Positions 26,366-35,503 are shown, counted from the first letter of the stretch. The stretch: 64,000 bases of DNA from Flavobacteriales bacterium (GCA_017303755.1 JAFLBS010000004.1:248001-312000), one strand, 5' to 3'. Numbers and translations: made by a program. The notes: a model not told the origin generated them from the sequence alone.

Positions 26366-27238
26366 ATGGAAAGCGAAATTCAAAGTGTTCAACCGCCAAT
26401 AGGTAAGCCTAAATGGTTGAAAGTGAAACTTCCAATTGGACAGAAATATACCGAACTGCGTGGTTTGGTCGATAAATACAAACTCAACACCATTTGTACC
26501 TCAGGAAGTTGTCCTAATATGGGCGAATGTTGGGGAGAAGGAACGGCAACGTTTATGATTTTGGGAAATGTATGTACGCGTTCATGTGGTTTTTGTGGTG
26601 TTAAAACAGGTCGACCAGAAGACGTCGATTGGGATGAACCTGAAAAAGTAGCGCGTTCCATTAAAATAATGAACATCAAACATGCTGTAATTACGAGTGT
26701 AGATCGTGACGACTTGAAAGACATGGGTTCGATTATTTGGTACGAAACCGTTCAGGCCATTCGAAGAATGAATCCAGAAACGACTCTAGAAACTTTAATT
26801 CCCGATTTTCAAGGCGTAGAACGCAATATTGATCGCATTATTGAAGCCAATCCCGAAGTAGTTTCCCACAATATGGAAACCGTACGCCGATTGACTCGTG
26901 AAGTGCGTATCCAAGCCAAATACGATCGTAGTTTGGCCGTTTTAAAATACTTAAAAGAACAAGGAATCCGCAGAACTAAATCGGGCATCATGTTAGGCTT
27001 AGGCGAAACCGAAGAGGAAGTAATTCAAACCATGCACGATTTACGCGATAATAACGTTGATATAGTAACTATTGGTCAGTATTTGCAACCGAGTAAGAAG
27101 CATTTACCTGTTAAAGAGTTCATTACACCAGAACAATTCGAGAAATACGAAAAAATTGGTAAGGAAATGGGATTTCGACATGTAGAAAGTGGTGCTTTGG
27201 TGCGTTCGAGTTATCATGCGCAAAAACATATTTTGTAA
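26366..27238 (+). CDS. lipA: Lipoyl synthase LipA
   Basis: LipA is a radical SAM enzyme that inserts two sulfur atoms into protein-bound octanoyl groups, making the lipoyl cofactor of 2-oxoacid dehydrogenases and glycine cleavage. Both iron-sulfur sites are present: the auxiliary cluster cysteines in [12 protein letters not shown] (Cys44, 49, 55) and the radical SAM motif CTRSCGFC (Cys70, 74, 77). The C-terminal RSSYHA carries the conserved Ser ligand. At 290 residues the length is normal. gapA follows after 50 bases. Confidence 0.97.
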   Translation: MESEIQSVQPPIGKPKWLKVKLPIGQKYTELRGLVDKYKLNTICTSGSCPNMGECWGEGTATFMILGNVCTRSCGFCGVKTGRPEDVDWDEPEKVARSIKIMNIKHAVITSVDRDDLKDMGSIIWYETVQAIRRMNPETTLETLIPDFQGVERNIDRIIEANPEVVSHNMETVRRLTREVRIQAKYDRSLAVLKYLKEQGIRRTKSGIMLGLGETEEEVIQTMHDLRDNNVDIVTIGQYLQPSKKHLPVKEFITPEQFEKYEKIGKEMGFRHVESGALVRSSYHAQKHIL

Positions 27239-27288
27239 GTACGATATACGAAGTTGGATGGATAAAATTAGAAGTAAATCGATTTAAT

Positions 27289-28281
27289 TTGAATACAACA
27301 AAAATTGCAATTAATGGTTTTGGTCGAATCGGGAGAAATTTGTTCCGATTGTTACTCAATCATCCTTCGATTGAAGTGGTAGCGATTAATGATATTGCCG
27401 ACAATAAAACGATGGCTCATCTAATTAAATACGATAGTATTCATGGTGTTCTTCCTTATGCAGTCTCGTATGATGAAAATTCAATAATTGTAGATGGAAA
27501 ACAATTTACGTTCTACCACGAAAAAGAAATTGCCAATTTAAATTGGAGCGGAATTGATTTTGTCATCGAATCAACAGGGAAATTCAAAACTTTTGATGAC
27601 ATTAATAAACACATACTTGCTGGTGCCAAAAAAGTAATTCTTTCAGCGCCATCAGAAGTTCCAGAAATAAAAACCGTTGTTTTAGGCGTTAATGAACACA
27701 TTTTGGACGGAAGTGAAACCATCGTTTCCAATGCGAGTTGTACTACCAACAACGCGGCACCAATGATGAAAGTGATGGATGAATTATGCGGAATTGAACA
27801 AGCCTACATCACTACTGTTCACTCCTACACTACTGATCAAAGTTTACACGATCAACCGCATAAAGATTTACGACGAGCTCGTGGAGCAAGCCAATCGATT
27901 GTTCCTACTACAACTGGCGCAGCCAAAGCCTTAACCAAAATTTTTCCAGAAATGGAAGGTAAAATTGGTGGTTGCGGAATCCGAGTTCCAGTTCCCGATG
28001 GTTCTTTAACCGACATTACTTTTAATGTGAAACGCGAGGTAACCATTGAAGAAATCAACGCTGCTTTTTTACACGCTTCACAAACTACTCTAAAAGGAAT
28101 TTTAGATTATACTGAAGATCCTATCGTTTCTGTCGACATCATTGGCAATCGAAATTCGTGTCTTTTTGACGCGCAATTGACTTCGGTTATTGACAAAATG
28201 GTGAAAGTAGTTGGGTGGTACGACAATGAAATTGGTTATTCATCGAGAATTATCGATTTAATTGTATTTTTACGAAAATAA
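27289..28281 (+). CDS. gapA: Glyceraldehyde-3-phosphate dehydrogenase
   Basis: The enzyme oxidises glyceraldehyde 3-phosphate with phosphate and NAD in glycolysis. The 330-residue sequence has INGFGRIGRN at 8-17, the catalytic Cys151 in SNASCTTN and the catalytic His178 in TTVHSYT. Asp35 in VAINDIAD suggests NAD rather than NADP. The start is TTG: no ATG or GTG upstream in frame fits, and TTG gives the expected N-terminus directly before KIAINGFG. The preceding bases contain the words GTACGATATACGAAGTTGG seen in other spacers. Some flavobacteria have a second gap gene, so this may not be the only isozyme. Confidence 0.95.
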   Translation: MNTTKIAINGFGRIGRNLFRLLLNHPSIEVVAINDIADNKTMAHLIKYDSIHGVLPYAVSYDENSIIVDGKQFTFYHEKEIANLNWSGIDFVIESTGKFKTFDDINKHILAGAKKVILSAPSEVPEIKTVVLGVNEHILDGSETIVSNASCTTNNAAPMMKVMDELCGIEQAYITTVHSYTTDQSLHDQPHKDLRRARGASQSIVPTTTGAAKALTKIFPEMEGKIGGCGIRVPVPDGSLTDITFNVKREVTIEEINAAFLHASQTTLKGILDYTEDPIVSVDIIGNRNSCLFDAQLTSVIDKMVKVVGWYDNEIGYSSRIIDLIVFLRK

Positions 28282-28316
28282 TTTCTTTAATTTATCCCAA
28301 ATTCTATTGAAATTCA

Positions 28317-29849
28317 ATGCGATTACTAGTTATTTTAGTGTTCTTTTTTCTTTCAATTGCTACTGGAAATACAAAAACTGTTTCTAATGATAGTGTCAAT
28401 TATTATTTGACACTATCAAAAGAGCAATTGGAAAAAAACAATCGCGATTTAAGTACGGCCTACTTGCAAAAGGCACAACTTTTGTTAGAAAAATCAAAAA
28501 ACGATTCGTACAAGGAGAACTTAAAACTTCGTAATGACATTTCCAAATCTGAACGCTCCAACAAACGCATAAACGCTACTTCCAAATTAATCAATATTCT
28601 TGCTGTTGCTTTGGTTTCGATACTTTCATTGTTAAGTATTTCGTTGTACAAAAATAATTTGTTCCGTATCAAATCGAATCAGCTTTTATTAGAAAAGAAT
28701 AAGGAATTGGAATTAGCCAAAGAAAAAGCCGAAAAAGCGTCTAAAGCACGCTCTGAATTCCTTTCAACAGTAAGTCACGAGTTGCGAACACCGTTAAATG
28801 CCATCAACGGAATCACGCATCTATTAATCGAAGAGAATCCAAAAGACAGTCAGGTTAATTATTTGAATTCACTTCAATTTTCAGGAAACTATCTTTTGCA
28901 TTTCATCAATGACATTCTTGAAATCAATCGCATCGACTCGGAAAATGTGCCGATTGAGCGAATCAACAACGACTTAAAAGCACAGTTAGAAAACATTCAA
29001 AAATCGTTTAAAGAAATTGCCGAATCCAATAACAATACGTTTATTTTGGATATTGATGAATCGATTCCGACTAGTTTGATTTACGATCCGACCAAATTGG
29101 CACAAATATTCTTAAATTTAGTCAACAACTCCTTAAAATTTACTCGAAATGGTTTTGTAAAATTGAGTGCGCGATTAGGTGAAGTAAAAGACAATCAGAT
29201 TACCATTAGCTTCAAAATTGCAGATAATGGAATCGGAATTCCAGACGACAAACAGGAAACGATTTTTGACAGTTTTTCTCAAGGTTCAATCGAAATCAAT
29301 CGAAAATACGGCGGAACTGGTCTGGGATTGGCCATCGTAAAAAAATTGATTGAATTGTTGGGTGGAAACATTTATTTGAATAGTAAAGTAGGTTTAGGAA
29401 CCACATTTTCATTCGAACTACCTTTCGAAATTTCGAGTGAAACTCCAATCATAAAACCCGTAATTGAATACGACGAAACCAAGTTGAACGCCAAGAAAAT
29501 TCTGTTGGTAGAAGACAATAAAATCAACCAAATGATTACCAAGAAAATGCTCGAAAACAAAGGTATTTTCTGTGATATTGTCGATAATGGTGAGGCCGCA
29601 ATTGAATCACTTCAAAGCGAACACAACTATGATTTGGTTTTGATGGATGTACATTTACCCGGAATCAACGGAACAGTTGCTACTCAACGAATCAGAGAAT
29701 TCAACAACTTAACTCCAATTATTGCCTTGACGGCGATATCGCTGAATGAAAACCGTGAAATGCTATTATCATTTGGAATGACCGATGTAATTACCAAACC
29801 TTTTGAGCCCGTACGTTTCTACAAAACGATTTCTGAGTATATTTCTTAG
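28317..29849 (+). CDS. Hybrid sensor histidine kinase/response regulator
   Basis: The 510-residue protein has a signal peptide, a short periplasmic helical domain (about 20-85), one membrane segment at about 91-111, a HisKA domain with the phospho-accepting His154 in SHELRTPLN, a HATPase domain with DNGIGIPDDK and GGTGLGLAIVKKL, and a receiver domain with the phosphorylated Asp444 in LVLMDVHLPG. The sensor part is very small, so the signal may come from a partner protein. No separate response regulator is nearby. The 3' end overlaps the convergent phosphorylase gene by 4 bases. Confidence 0.93.
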   Translation: MRLLVILVFFFLSIATGNTKTVSNDSVNYYLTLSKEQLEKNNRDLSTAYLQKAQLLLEKSKNDSYKENLKLRNDISKSERSNKRINATSKLINILAVALVSILSLLSISLYKNNLFRIKSNQLLLEKNKELELAKEKAEKASKARSEFLSTVSHELRTPLNAINGITHLLIEENPKDSQVNYLNSLQFSGNYLLHFINDILEINRIDSENVPIERINNDLKAQLENIQKSFKEIAESNNNTFILDIDESIPTSLIYDPTKLAQIFLNLVNNSLKFTRNGFVKLSARLGEVKDNQITISFKIADNGIGIPDDKQETIFDSFSQGSIEINRKYGGTGLGLAIVKKLIELLGGNIYLNSKVGLGTTFSFELPFEISSETPIIKPVIEYDETKLNAKKILLVEDNKINQMITKKMLENKGIFCDIVDNGEAAIESLQSEHNYDLVLMDVHLPGINGTVATQRIREFNNLTPIIALTAISLNENREMLLSFGMTDVITKPFEPVRFYKTISEYIS

Positions 29850-30658
29850 TAATTTTGGATTAGTGACTTAATCAACAGTCTAACGTGCGGTTCTGCTTTT
29901 TGAGCTGCTTTAAGCACTTCTTCGTGGTTTACTTCTTCTATGTTTTCCTCGTCGCCCATATCGGTGATAACTGAAAGTCCAAATACTTCTAATTCCATAT
30001 GACGCGCTACAATTACTTCTGGAACCGTTGACATTCCAACGCAATCTGCTCCTAACGCTTTTACCATTCGGTATTCGGCTAAGGTTTCGAAAGTCGGACC
30101 TTGTAAACCTAAGTAAACTCCATCATGAACTTCAATTGAATTTTGCTCGGCAATTTCTTTTGCTTTGGCAATCATATTCCGACTGTACGGTTCACTCATG
30201 TTAACAAAACGCGGACCAAATCGTTCGTCGTTTTTACCACGTAACGGATGTTCGGGCATCATGTTAATATGGTCTTTTATCAATACTATTGAACCTACTT
30301 CATAACTCGGATTTACACCACCAGAAGCATTAGAAACAATTAATTTGGTAACACCTAAATACTTCATCACACGAACAGGAAACGTTACTTGTTTCATATC
30401 GTAACCTTCGTAAAAATGAAAACGACCTTGCATCGCAACTACTTTTTTGCTTCCAATAGTTCCAAAAACCAGCGCACCTTTGTGACCTTGCACAGTAGAT
30501 ACAGGAAAATTCGGAATTTCGGTATAAGGCAATGTAAATTCAATTTGAATATCATCGGTAAAACTACCTAATCCAGAGCCTAAAATAACTCCGAATTCAG
30601 GTGTAAAACCCGTTTTCTCTTTGATATAACTAACGGTTTCGTGTACTTGTTCCCACAT
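29846..30658 (-). CDS. punA: Purine-nucleoside phosphorylase (PNP family I)
   Basis: The enzyme splits purine nucleosides with phosphate in nucleoside salvage. The 270-residue length and the motifs GSGLGSF (28-34), GRFHFYEGYD and SNASGGVNPSYEVG mark the trimeric PNP/MTAP family, not hexameric DeoD. VGMSTVPEVIVARH is the conserved substrate-binding segment, and the Glu and Met there fit a purine nucleoside site. The gene starts 29 bases inside the end of lpxK, so the two are translated from one message. Confidence 0.93.
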   Translation of the reverse strand: MWEQVHETVSYIKEKTGFTPEFGVILGSGLGSFTDDIQIEFTLPYTEIPNFPVSTVQGHKGALVFGTIGSKKVVAMQGRFHFYEGYDMKQVTFPVRVMKYLGVTKLIVSNASGGVNPSYEVGSIVLIKDHINMMPEHPLRGKNDERFGPRFVNMSEPYSRNMIAKAKEIAEQNSIEVHDGVYLGLQGPTFETLAEYRMVKALGADCVGMSTVPEVIVARHMELEVFGLSVITDMGDEENIEEVNHEEVLKAAQKAEPHVRLLIKSLIQNY

Positions 30659-31646
30659 AGTCTATAAGGATATTATCAAAATTAGTACGATCTGAAATAA
30701 AGCTACTTTGTATTGGCAAATAATAAAATGGTACATTTAAATGATGCGTTTTCAATCGCACGTAATCTTTTTCAGTAGTAATAATTAGGTCTTTTTGTTT
30801 GCTATTAATTTCTTTTATGTCTTTTTCTGTGAAATGATGATGATCGGGGTATACTAATTTTTCATCATTTTCGGATTGCAAATATGCAAAAAACGGATTA
30901 GGCTTTGCTATTCCTGCCAAAAGTAATTTATCAACAATTTTAATTTCAGCTACTGATTTACTTCCTAACTCATTGTACACCTTATCATCATAATCAATAT
31001 AACTAAAGAAAATCGGAACCTTACAGCCTATTTTTTTCTTTATATTTTCCTGCGCAATCTCAGAAATATCTTTCGGACATTTGGTGACAATTATCATATT
31101 GGCTCTTTTTGCACCAGTTTTACTTTCTCGCAAATTTCCGGTTGGCAACATCCAATCATCGCAAAACAAATCGTCATACGCCGTGAGCAAAATATAAAAT
31201 CCTGCTTTTACTTTTCGGTGTTGATACGCATCGTCAAGCAAAATAACATCGGGTTTCGGATTGTGATTCAACAATTGCTCAATTCCGTTTTTGCGATTGG
31301 CATCAACAGCCACAATTACCTCAGGAAATTTCAAATGCATTTGATACGGCTCATCGCCTAATAATTCAGAATTCGAATGTTCATCAGCAATAATAAAACC
31401 CTCCGATTTCCTTTTATAACCGCGACTCAAAGTTGCAATTTTATAGTTGGATGACAACAACCGAATTAAATACTCAATTTGAGGTGTTTTTCCAGTTCCA
31501 CCCACACTCAAATTCCCAACAGCAATTATAGGTACATCAAACGAATACGATTGGAAGATTCCTTTATCATAAAGAAAATTTCGCATGGAAGTTATCCAAC
31601 CATACAAAATAGCAAAAGGAAAAAGTAAATACCTCAGAATAATCAT
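30630..31646 (-). CDS. lpxK: Tetraacyldisaccharide 4'-kinase LpxK
   Basis: LpxK phosphorylates the lipid A precursor at the inner membrane. I choose the Met at 31646, because MIILRYLLFPFAILYGWI is the usual start with its membrane-associated helix; an upstream Met would add eight residues (MLNNYFRA). The P-loop reads GNLSVGGTGKTP at 44-55 of the 338-residue product. LSRGYKRKSEGF and DVILLDDAYQHRKV match the family. It overlaps punA by 29 bases. The neighbouring gene is divergent. Confidence 0.94.
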   Translation of the reverse strand: MIILRYLLFPFAILYGWITSMRNFLYDKGIFQSYSFDVPIIAVGNLSVGGTGKTPQIEYLIRLLSSNYKIATLSRGYKRKSEGFIIADEHSNSELLGDEPYQMHLKFPEVIVAVDANRKNGIEQLLNHNPKPDVILLDDAYQHRKVKAGFYILLTAYDDLFCDDWMLPTGNLRESKTGAKRANMIIVTKCPKDISEIAQENIKKKIGCKVPIFFSYIDYDDKVYNELGSKSVAEIKIVDKLLLAGIAKPNPFFAYLQSENDEKLVYPDHHHFTEKDIKEINSKQKDLIITTEKDYVRLKTHHLNVPFYYLPIQSSFISDRTNFDNILIDYVGTSTRNR

Positions 31647-31722
31647 AGCACGAAAGTAATTATTTAACAAAGAATAGACGAATTATTTTCGAATAATTTC
31701 TGCTAAAAAACAATTTATCCGT

Positions 31723-31730
31723 TATATTTG
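31723..31730 (+). promoter_or_regulatory. Candidate -7 promoter box (TATATTTG)
   Basis: It matches TAnnTTTG and lies 44 bases before the start of the secreted protein at 31775. Confidence 0.4.
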
Positions 31731-31774
31731 AGGATAATTTTAAACACTGTTTTTTCTACAAATTGATAAAAAAA

Positions 31775-32338
31775 ATGAAACGGTTTTATTTTACTTTCTG
31801 TCTACTATTTGTTTTTTTAACGCCTATTTTTAGCCAAGAGAATAACGATGCTGCTATTTTGAAAATCCTTTTAACAAAATACTATGCAAACGAAAAAGTC
31901 ATTGTAAAAAATCGGATGCAGTATTTGCGTTTCTACTGCAAAAAAGCTCCCAATAATGAAGAACTTTTGGAAGTCATCACTAAGAATAAATTACTGAAAG
32001 ACAATGCTTCAGAAATCAAAAAAGAAATTAAAGTCACCCTCGATGAAGATTGGTCAAAAGAATACGATATTTTATTCTCAAAAGAGCATCAATATTTGAA
32101 GAGCAAAGTCAATAAATGTTTGAGTTTAGAGGAATTTCAAACGGTTTCCAAACGATTTAACGACAATAATCAACGACTGATGATCATCAATAAACCGATT
32201 TATTTTGCTAAAAAATACTGCTTGGTTCGAGTCGCTTTTTACCGAAATATCGAACACAACAGCGGTCGTTATTTTCTCTTTGAAAAGAAAAATGGCGCGT
32301 GGGAAATTAAGGAAGTATTAAACGAATGGGAAACGTAG
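31775..32338 (+). CDS. Secreted protein of unknown function
   Basis: I do not recognise the family. The ATG at 31775 is chosen over an in-frame TTG twelve bases earlier because it gives a clean signal peptide (MKRFYFTFCLLFVFLTPIFS, cleavage before QENND). The 187-residue product is lysine-rich and mostly helical over residues 30-125, then has two strands (PIYFAKKYCLVRVAFYR, GRYFLFEKKNGAWEIKEV), the latter resembling the last strands of NTF2-like or DUF4878 domains. The stop codon TAG is inside the first unit of the 15-bp tandem repeat that follows. Confidence 0.75.
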   Translation: MKRFYFTFCLLFVFLTPIFSQENNDAAILKILLTKYYANEKVIVKNRMQYLRFYCKKAPNNEELLEVITKNKLLKDNASEIKKEIKVTLDEDWSKEYDILFSKEHQYLKSKVNKCLSLEEFQTVSKRFNDNNQRLMIINKPIYFAKKYCLVRVAFYRNIEHNSGRYFLFEKKNGAWEIKEVLNEWET

Positions 32339-32393
32339 GGACAACTCCCGTAGGGACAACTCGCGTAGGGACAACTCGCGAGTTGTCCGTACA
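32334..32393. repeat. Three 15-bp tandem units plus one inverted unit
   Basis: The units are CGTAGGGACAACTCC (32334), CGTAGGGACAACTCG (32349 and 32364), and the inverse CGAGTTGTCCGTACA (32379-32393). The last pair makes a palindrome like the one at 3420-3447. The stop codon of the upstream gene (32336-32338) is the TAG of the first unit, as it is at 3420. Confidence 0.85.
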
Positions 32394-32423
32394 GTAACAA
32401 AAAATATAAAGTAAAATCAACAA

Positions 32424-33518
32424 ATGAAAATCAAAGAATTATTCCCACTACTCGAAGAAATGGCGCCTTTAGCCTATGCTGAAGAATTTGACAACGTAGG
32501 ATTATTAGTTGGAAATCAAGACAATGAAGTCAGCGGAATTCTGGTTTGCCACGATGCTCTAGAAGGTGTTATTGACGAAGCCATTGCCAAAAATTGCAAT
32601 GTAGTGGTTTGCTTTCACCCAATTTTGTTCTCTGGTTTGAAGAAAATTACGGGTAAAAATTACGTAGAACGTTCAATTATCAAAGCGATTCAAAACGATA
32701 TCGCTATTTACGCCGTTCATACAGCATTGGACAATCATAAAAACGGTGTCAATAAAATTTTCTGCGACGCATTAGGATTGAAAAACACCAAAATATTAGT
32801 TCCTAAACAAAATTTCATTCAAAAACTAATCACGTATACCATTCCAGAAAATGCAGAGCAAGTACGCAATGCATTATTTGACGCTGGAGCTGGAAAAATT
32901 GGCAATTACGAAGATTGCAGTTTCAACTCGCAAGGCATTGGAACCTATATGGGAAACGAAAATAGCAATCCCGAAATTGGCGAACGATTTGAGTTTGTAG
33001 AAGCACCCGAAATCAAAATTGAAGTTACTTTTGAAAAACATTTGCAATCCAAAATCCTAAAAGCATTGTTTACTAATCATGTCTATGAAGAAGTAGCATA
33101 CGAAATTTATGACTTACAAAATGCACACCAAAATATCGGTTTGGGAATGGTTGGCGAACTCGAATCCCCTATGAACGAAAGCGAGTTTTTAGCCTTGGTA
33201 AAAGATAAAATGCAATGCGGCGGAATCCGACACAGTAGTTTATTAGGAAAATCCGTTTCGAAAGTCGCGGTTCTTGGCGGTTCTGGAAGTTTTGCCATTA
33301 AAAACGCGATTCAAGCCAAAGCCGATGTTTTTATAACCGCCGATTTGAAATACCACAACTTCTATGAAGCTGAAAATCAAATTGTTTTAGCCGATATTGG
33401 TCACTTTGAAAGCGAAAGGTATACAAAAAACTATATTGTTGATTTTCTTAAAGAAAAAATTACTAATTTTGCAATCGTTTTATCAGAAGAAAATACAAAC
33501 CCAGTTAAGTACTTATAA
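32424..33518 (+). CDS. Nif3-like dinuclear metal centre hexameric protein
   Basis: The 364-residue protein is the long form of the Nif3/YqfO/NIF3L1 family: two Nif3 halves (about 1-130 and 240-364) with a central PII-like insertion (about 130-230). Metal ligands are likely His65 in CFHPILFS, His99 and Asp103 in VHTALDNH, and the C-terminal His in LADIGHFESE, where His and Glu bind the second metal. The family forms ring hexamers. A GTP cyclohydrolase label is sometimes given but not well supported. The zinc-ribbon family gene follows 3 bases later, a pairing conserved in many bacteria. Confidence 0.92.
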   Translation: MKIKELFPLLEEMAPLAYAEEFDNVGLLVGNQDNEVSGILVCHDALEGVIDEAIAKNCNVVVCFHPILFSGLKKITGKNYVERSIIKAIQNDIAIYAVHTALDNHKNGVNKIFCDALGLKNTKILVPKQNFIQKLITYTIPENAEQVRNALFDAGAGKIGNYEDCSFNSQGIGTYMGNENSNPEIGERFEFVEAPEIKIEVTFEKHLQSKILKALFTNHVYEEVAYEIYDLQNAHQNIGLGMVGELESPMNESEFLALVKDKMQCGGIRHSSLLGKSVSKVAVLGGSGSFAIKNAIQAKADVFITADLKYHNFYEAENQIVLADIGHFESERYTKNYIVDFLKEKITNFAIVLSEENTNPVKYL

Positions 33519-33521
33519 AAT

Positions 33522-34301
33522 ATGGCTACTACAAAAGAATTGAGCGTTGAGGACAAATTAAGAGCGCTATATGATTTACAATTAATCGATACTCGTATTG
33601 ACGAAATCAGAAACGTTAGAGGTGAATTGCCTTTAGAAGTGGAAGATTTAGAAGACGAAGTAGCGGGTTTATCTACTCGTTTAGAAAAATTGCAGCAAGA
33701 TTTAGTAACTATTGAAGATAACATCAAAGCGAAGAAAAACGCAGTTGAAGATCATCAAGCAGCCATCAAAAGATATACTGAACAACAAAAAGAAGTTCGT
33801 AACAACCGTGAATTCAACTCGTTAACAAAAGAAGTTGAGTTTCAAGAATTGGAAATTCAATTGGCTGAAAAGCAAATCAAAGAGATGAAAGCTTCTATCG
33901 AACACAAAAAAGAAGTAATCTCTAACTCTAAAGAAAAATTAGAAGAAAAATCAACGCACTTAAAACACAAAAAAGCGGAATTAAGTGATATCATGGCTGA
34001 AACTCAAAAAGAAGAAAGCTTCTTAACTGAGAAATCAGCTGAATACGAAGCGTTAATCGAAGAGCGTTTATTAGCTGCTTACAAAAGAATCCGTTCAAGT
34101 GTTAGAAATGGCTTAGCTGTTGTTTCGATTGAGCGTGGTGCTTCTGCAGGATCGTTCTTTACCATTCCACCGCAAACTCAAGTGGAAATTGCTTCCAGAA
34201 AGAAAATCATCACCGATGAGCATTCAGGAAGAATCTTGGTCGACGCAGCATTGGCCGACGAAGAAAAAACAAAAATGGAGCAATTATTCGCAAAAATGTA
34301 A
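33522..34301 (+). CDS. C4-type zinc-ribbon family protein lacking the zinc cysteines
   Basis: The 259 residues are the coiled-coil plus C-terminal ribbon architecture of the HP0958/CT398/CdsZ family. A long antiparallel coiled coil spans about 5-185 (SVEDKLRALYDLQLIDTRID at the start), followed by SVRNGLAVVSIERG. The ribbon normally has two CxxC pairs. Here the positions read SAGS (208-211) and DEHS (232-235), so all four cysteines are gone, though IPPQTQVEI and GRILV around them are kept. Zinc binding is therefore not expected. The gene follows Nif3 by 3 bases, so they are co-transcribed. Confidence 0.92.
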   Translation: MATTKELSVEDKLRALYDLQLIDTRIDEIRNVRGELPLEVEDLEDEVAGLSTRLEKLQQDLVTIEDNIKAKKNAVEDHQAAIKRYTEQQKEVRNNREFNSLTKEVEFQELEIQLAEKQIKEMKASIEHKKEVISNSKEKLEEKSTHLKHKKAELSDIMAETQKEESFLTEKSAEYEALIEERLLAAYKRIRSSVRNGLAVVSIERGASAGSFFTIPPQTQVEIASRKKIITDEHSGRILVDAALADEEKTKMEQLFAKM

Positions 34302-34307
34302 TATCTT

Positions 34308-34338
34308 AAATCCCGATTCAACCTCGGGATTTTTTTTT
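34308..34338 (+). terminator. Intrinsic terminator touching the next start codon
   Basis: AAATCCCGA and TCGGGATTT form a 9-bp stem with loop TTCAACC, followed by T to 34338. The ATG of the hydrolase gene begins at 34339, so the T run lies where a ribosome-binding site would be. Confidence 0.85.
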
Positions 34339-35175
34339 ATGAAGAAGTTAGTTTTAAAAGCCGTTGTCAAAAGTGTGGGATTGTACATCAACACGCTGAG
34401 TTACCTTCATCCCAAAAAATCACTTTCGCTTGCGTACCAATTATTCAGCCAACCGCGCAAAGGCAAATTGACTCCAGAACGACTTCCGAAAACTTTAGTA
34501 AAAGCCGAGCAAGAAAGCCATACGCACAACGAACATCAATTTTACACGCATACGTGGAAAGGTAATGACGACATCATTTTGCTAGTTCACGGCTGGGAAA
34601 GTAATGCATCACGTTGGAAAAAAACGCTTTCGCATCTCAAAAAAACAGGCAAAACCATCATCGCTATTGATGGTCCAGCGCACGGTTTGAGCAGCGGCAA
34701 AGAATTCAATGTTCCGCTCTATTGCGAATTCATTGATAAAATCGTTCAAAAATACAATCCAACAATCGCCATCGGTCATTCTATTGGTGGCAATGCACTC
34801 GCCTATTTTCAAGCGCATTATCCACACAATTTTGAAAAAATGGTGCTCATTGGTGCGCCATCCGACTTTAAAGTAATTCTTTCCAATTACATTTCACTGT
34901 TGAGCCTCAATTCGAAAGTACACCAACAATTAGCCAATTATACCAAAGAACGCTTCAACATCATTATCGAAGATTTTTCGGCTTCCAATTTTTTGAAAAA
35001 CACTACTATTCCCGGAATCATCGCTCACGACATCCACGACGATGTGGTGCTTATTGACGAAGCCAAAAAAATTGCCAGCACATGGAAAACCGCGCAATTC
35101 ATCGAAACCAAAAGCTTGGGACACAGCATGCACGACGAGAAATTGTACCAAACCATTATCGAATTCATTCAATAA
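34339..35175 (+). CDS. Alpha/beta hydrolase
   Basis: The start at 34339 gives MKKLVLKAVVKSVGLYINTL, the natural N-terminus; the frame also runs upstream into the preceding gene, which is not credible. The 278-residue alpha/beta hydrolase has the oxyanion segment LLVHGWESNASRW, the nucleophile Ser148 in IGHSIGGNA, the acid Asp in AHDIHDDVV, and a C-terminal His in SLGHSMHD. The substrate is unknown. The terminator of the upstream gene ends at the base before the ATG, so expression probably depends on read-through or an internal promoter. Confidence 0.88.
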   Translation: MKKLVLKAVVKSVGLYINTLSYLHPKKSLSLAYQLFSQPRKGKLTPERLPKTLVKAEQESHTHNEHQFYTHTWKGNDDIILLVHGWESNASRWKKTLSHLKKTGKTIIAIDGPAHGLSSGKEFNVPLYCEFIDKIVQKYNPTIAIGHSIGGNALAYFQAHYPHNFEKMVLIGAPSDFKVILSNYISLLSLNSKVHQQLANYTKERFNIIIEDFSASNFLKNTTIPGIIAHDIHDDVVLIDEAKKIASTWKTAQFIETKSLGHSMHDEKLYQTIIEFIQ

Positions 35176-35214
35176 AATTCTGCATTCTGATCCTGCATTC
35201 TGCTGTCTTTCTTT

Positions 35215-35360
35215 AGTGCCTCATCCTGCTTTCCGCTCCAAGATTTTTTGTCCAGCTCTTTTTTTGTAAGCCGCAAAAACAGCTTCCGTTGGTCGCTTTT
35301 TTACAGCAACAAAAAATAGCGCTGTCCTACAAAATGCTTTCCGCTACAATCAGGGGCAAA
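35215..35360 (-). ncRNA. Dispersed hairpin element, copy 6 (long form with insert)
   Basis: On the minus strand it begins CCCCTGATTGTAGCGGAAAG and ends GGAGCGGAAAGCAGGATGAG. The insert contains GCGACCAACGGAAGCT (plus strand 35281-35296 as its complement), the same 16-base core as at 4825-4840. It fills much of the 328-base spacer before rluF; the remainder is the solo repeat at 35384 and AT-rich sequence. Confidence 0.6.
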
Positions 35361-35383
35361 ACCGCATTGGTAAGAGAAATTGT

Positions 35384-35413
35384 TTTGTCATTTCGACGAA
35401 GGAGAAATCTCAT
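35384..35413 (+). repeat. Solo arm of the TCATTTCGACGAAGGAG repeat
   Basis: The 30 bases are identical to the left arm at 4641-4670. No second arm follows. Confidence 0.85.
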
Positions 35414-35491
35414 AATCAGAATTATTTTCCGTCCTCTGCAGACTACTCACTATTTACTAATCACTATTCACTAATTTAAAACAACATTTAC

Positions 35492-35499
35492 TACCTTTA
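35492..35499 (+). promoter_or_regulatory. Candidate -7 box for rluF (TACCTTTA)
   Basis: It resembles TAnnTTTG and lies only 4 bases before the ATG. If used, the transcript would begin at or next to the start codon, that is, with almost no leader. Confidence 0.3.
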
Positions 35500-35503
35500 C
35501 GCC

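Noticed and set aside
34120-34338. Hydrolase frame extended into the zinc-ribbon gene
   Set aside because: It overlaps a well-supported gene in another frame, includes the terminator, and has no family similarity.
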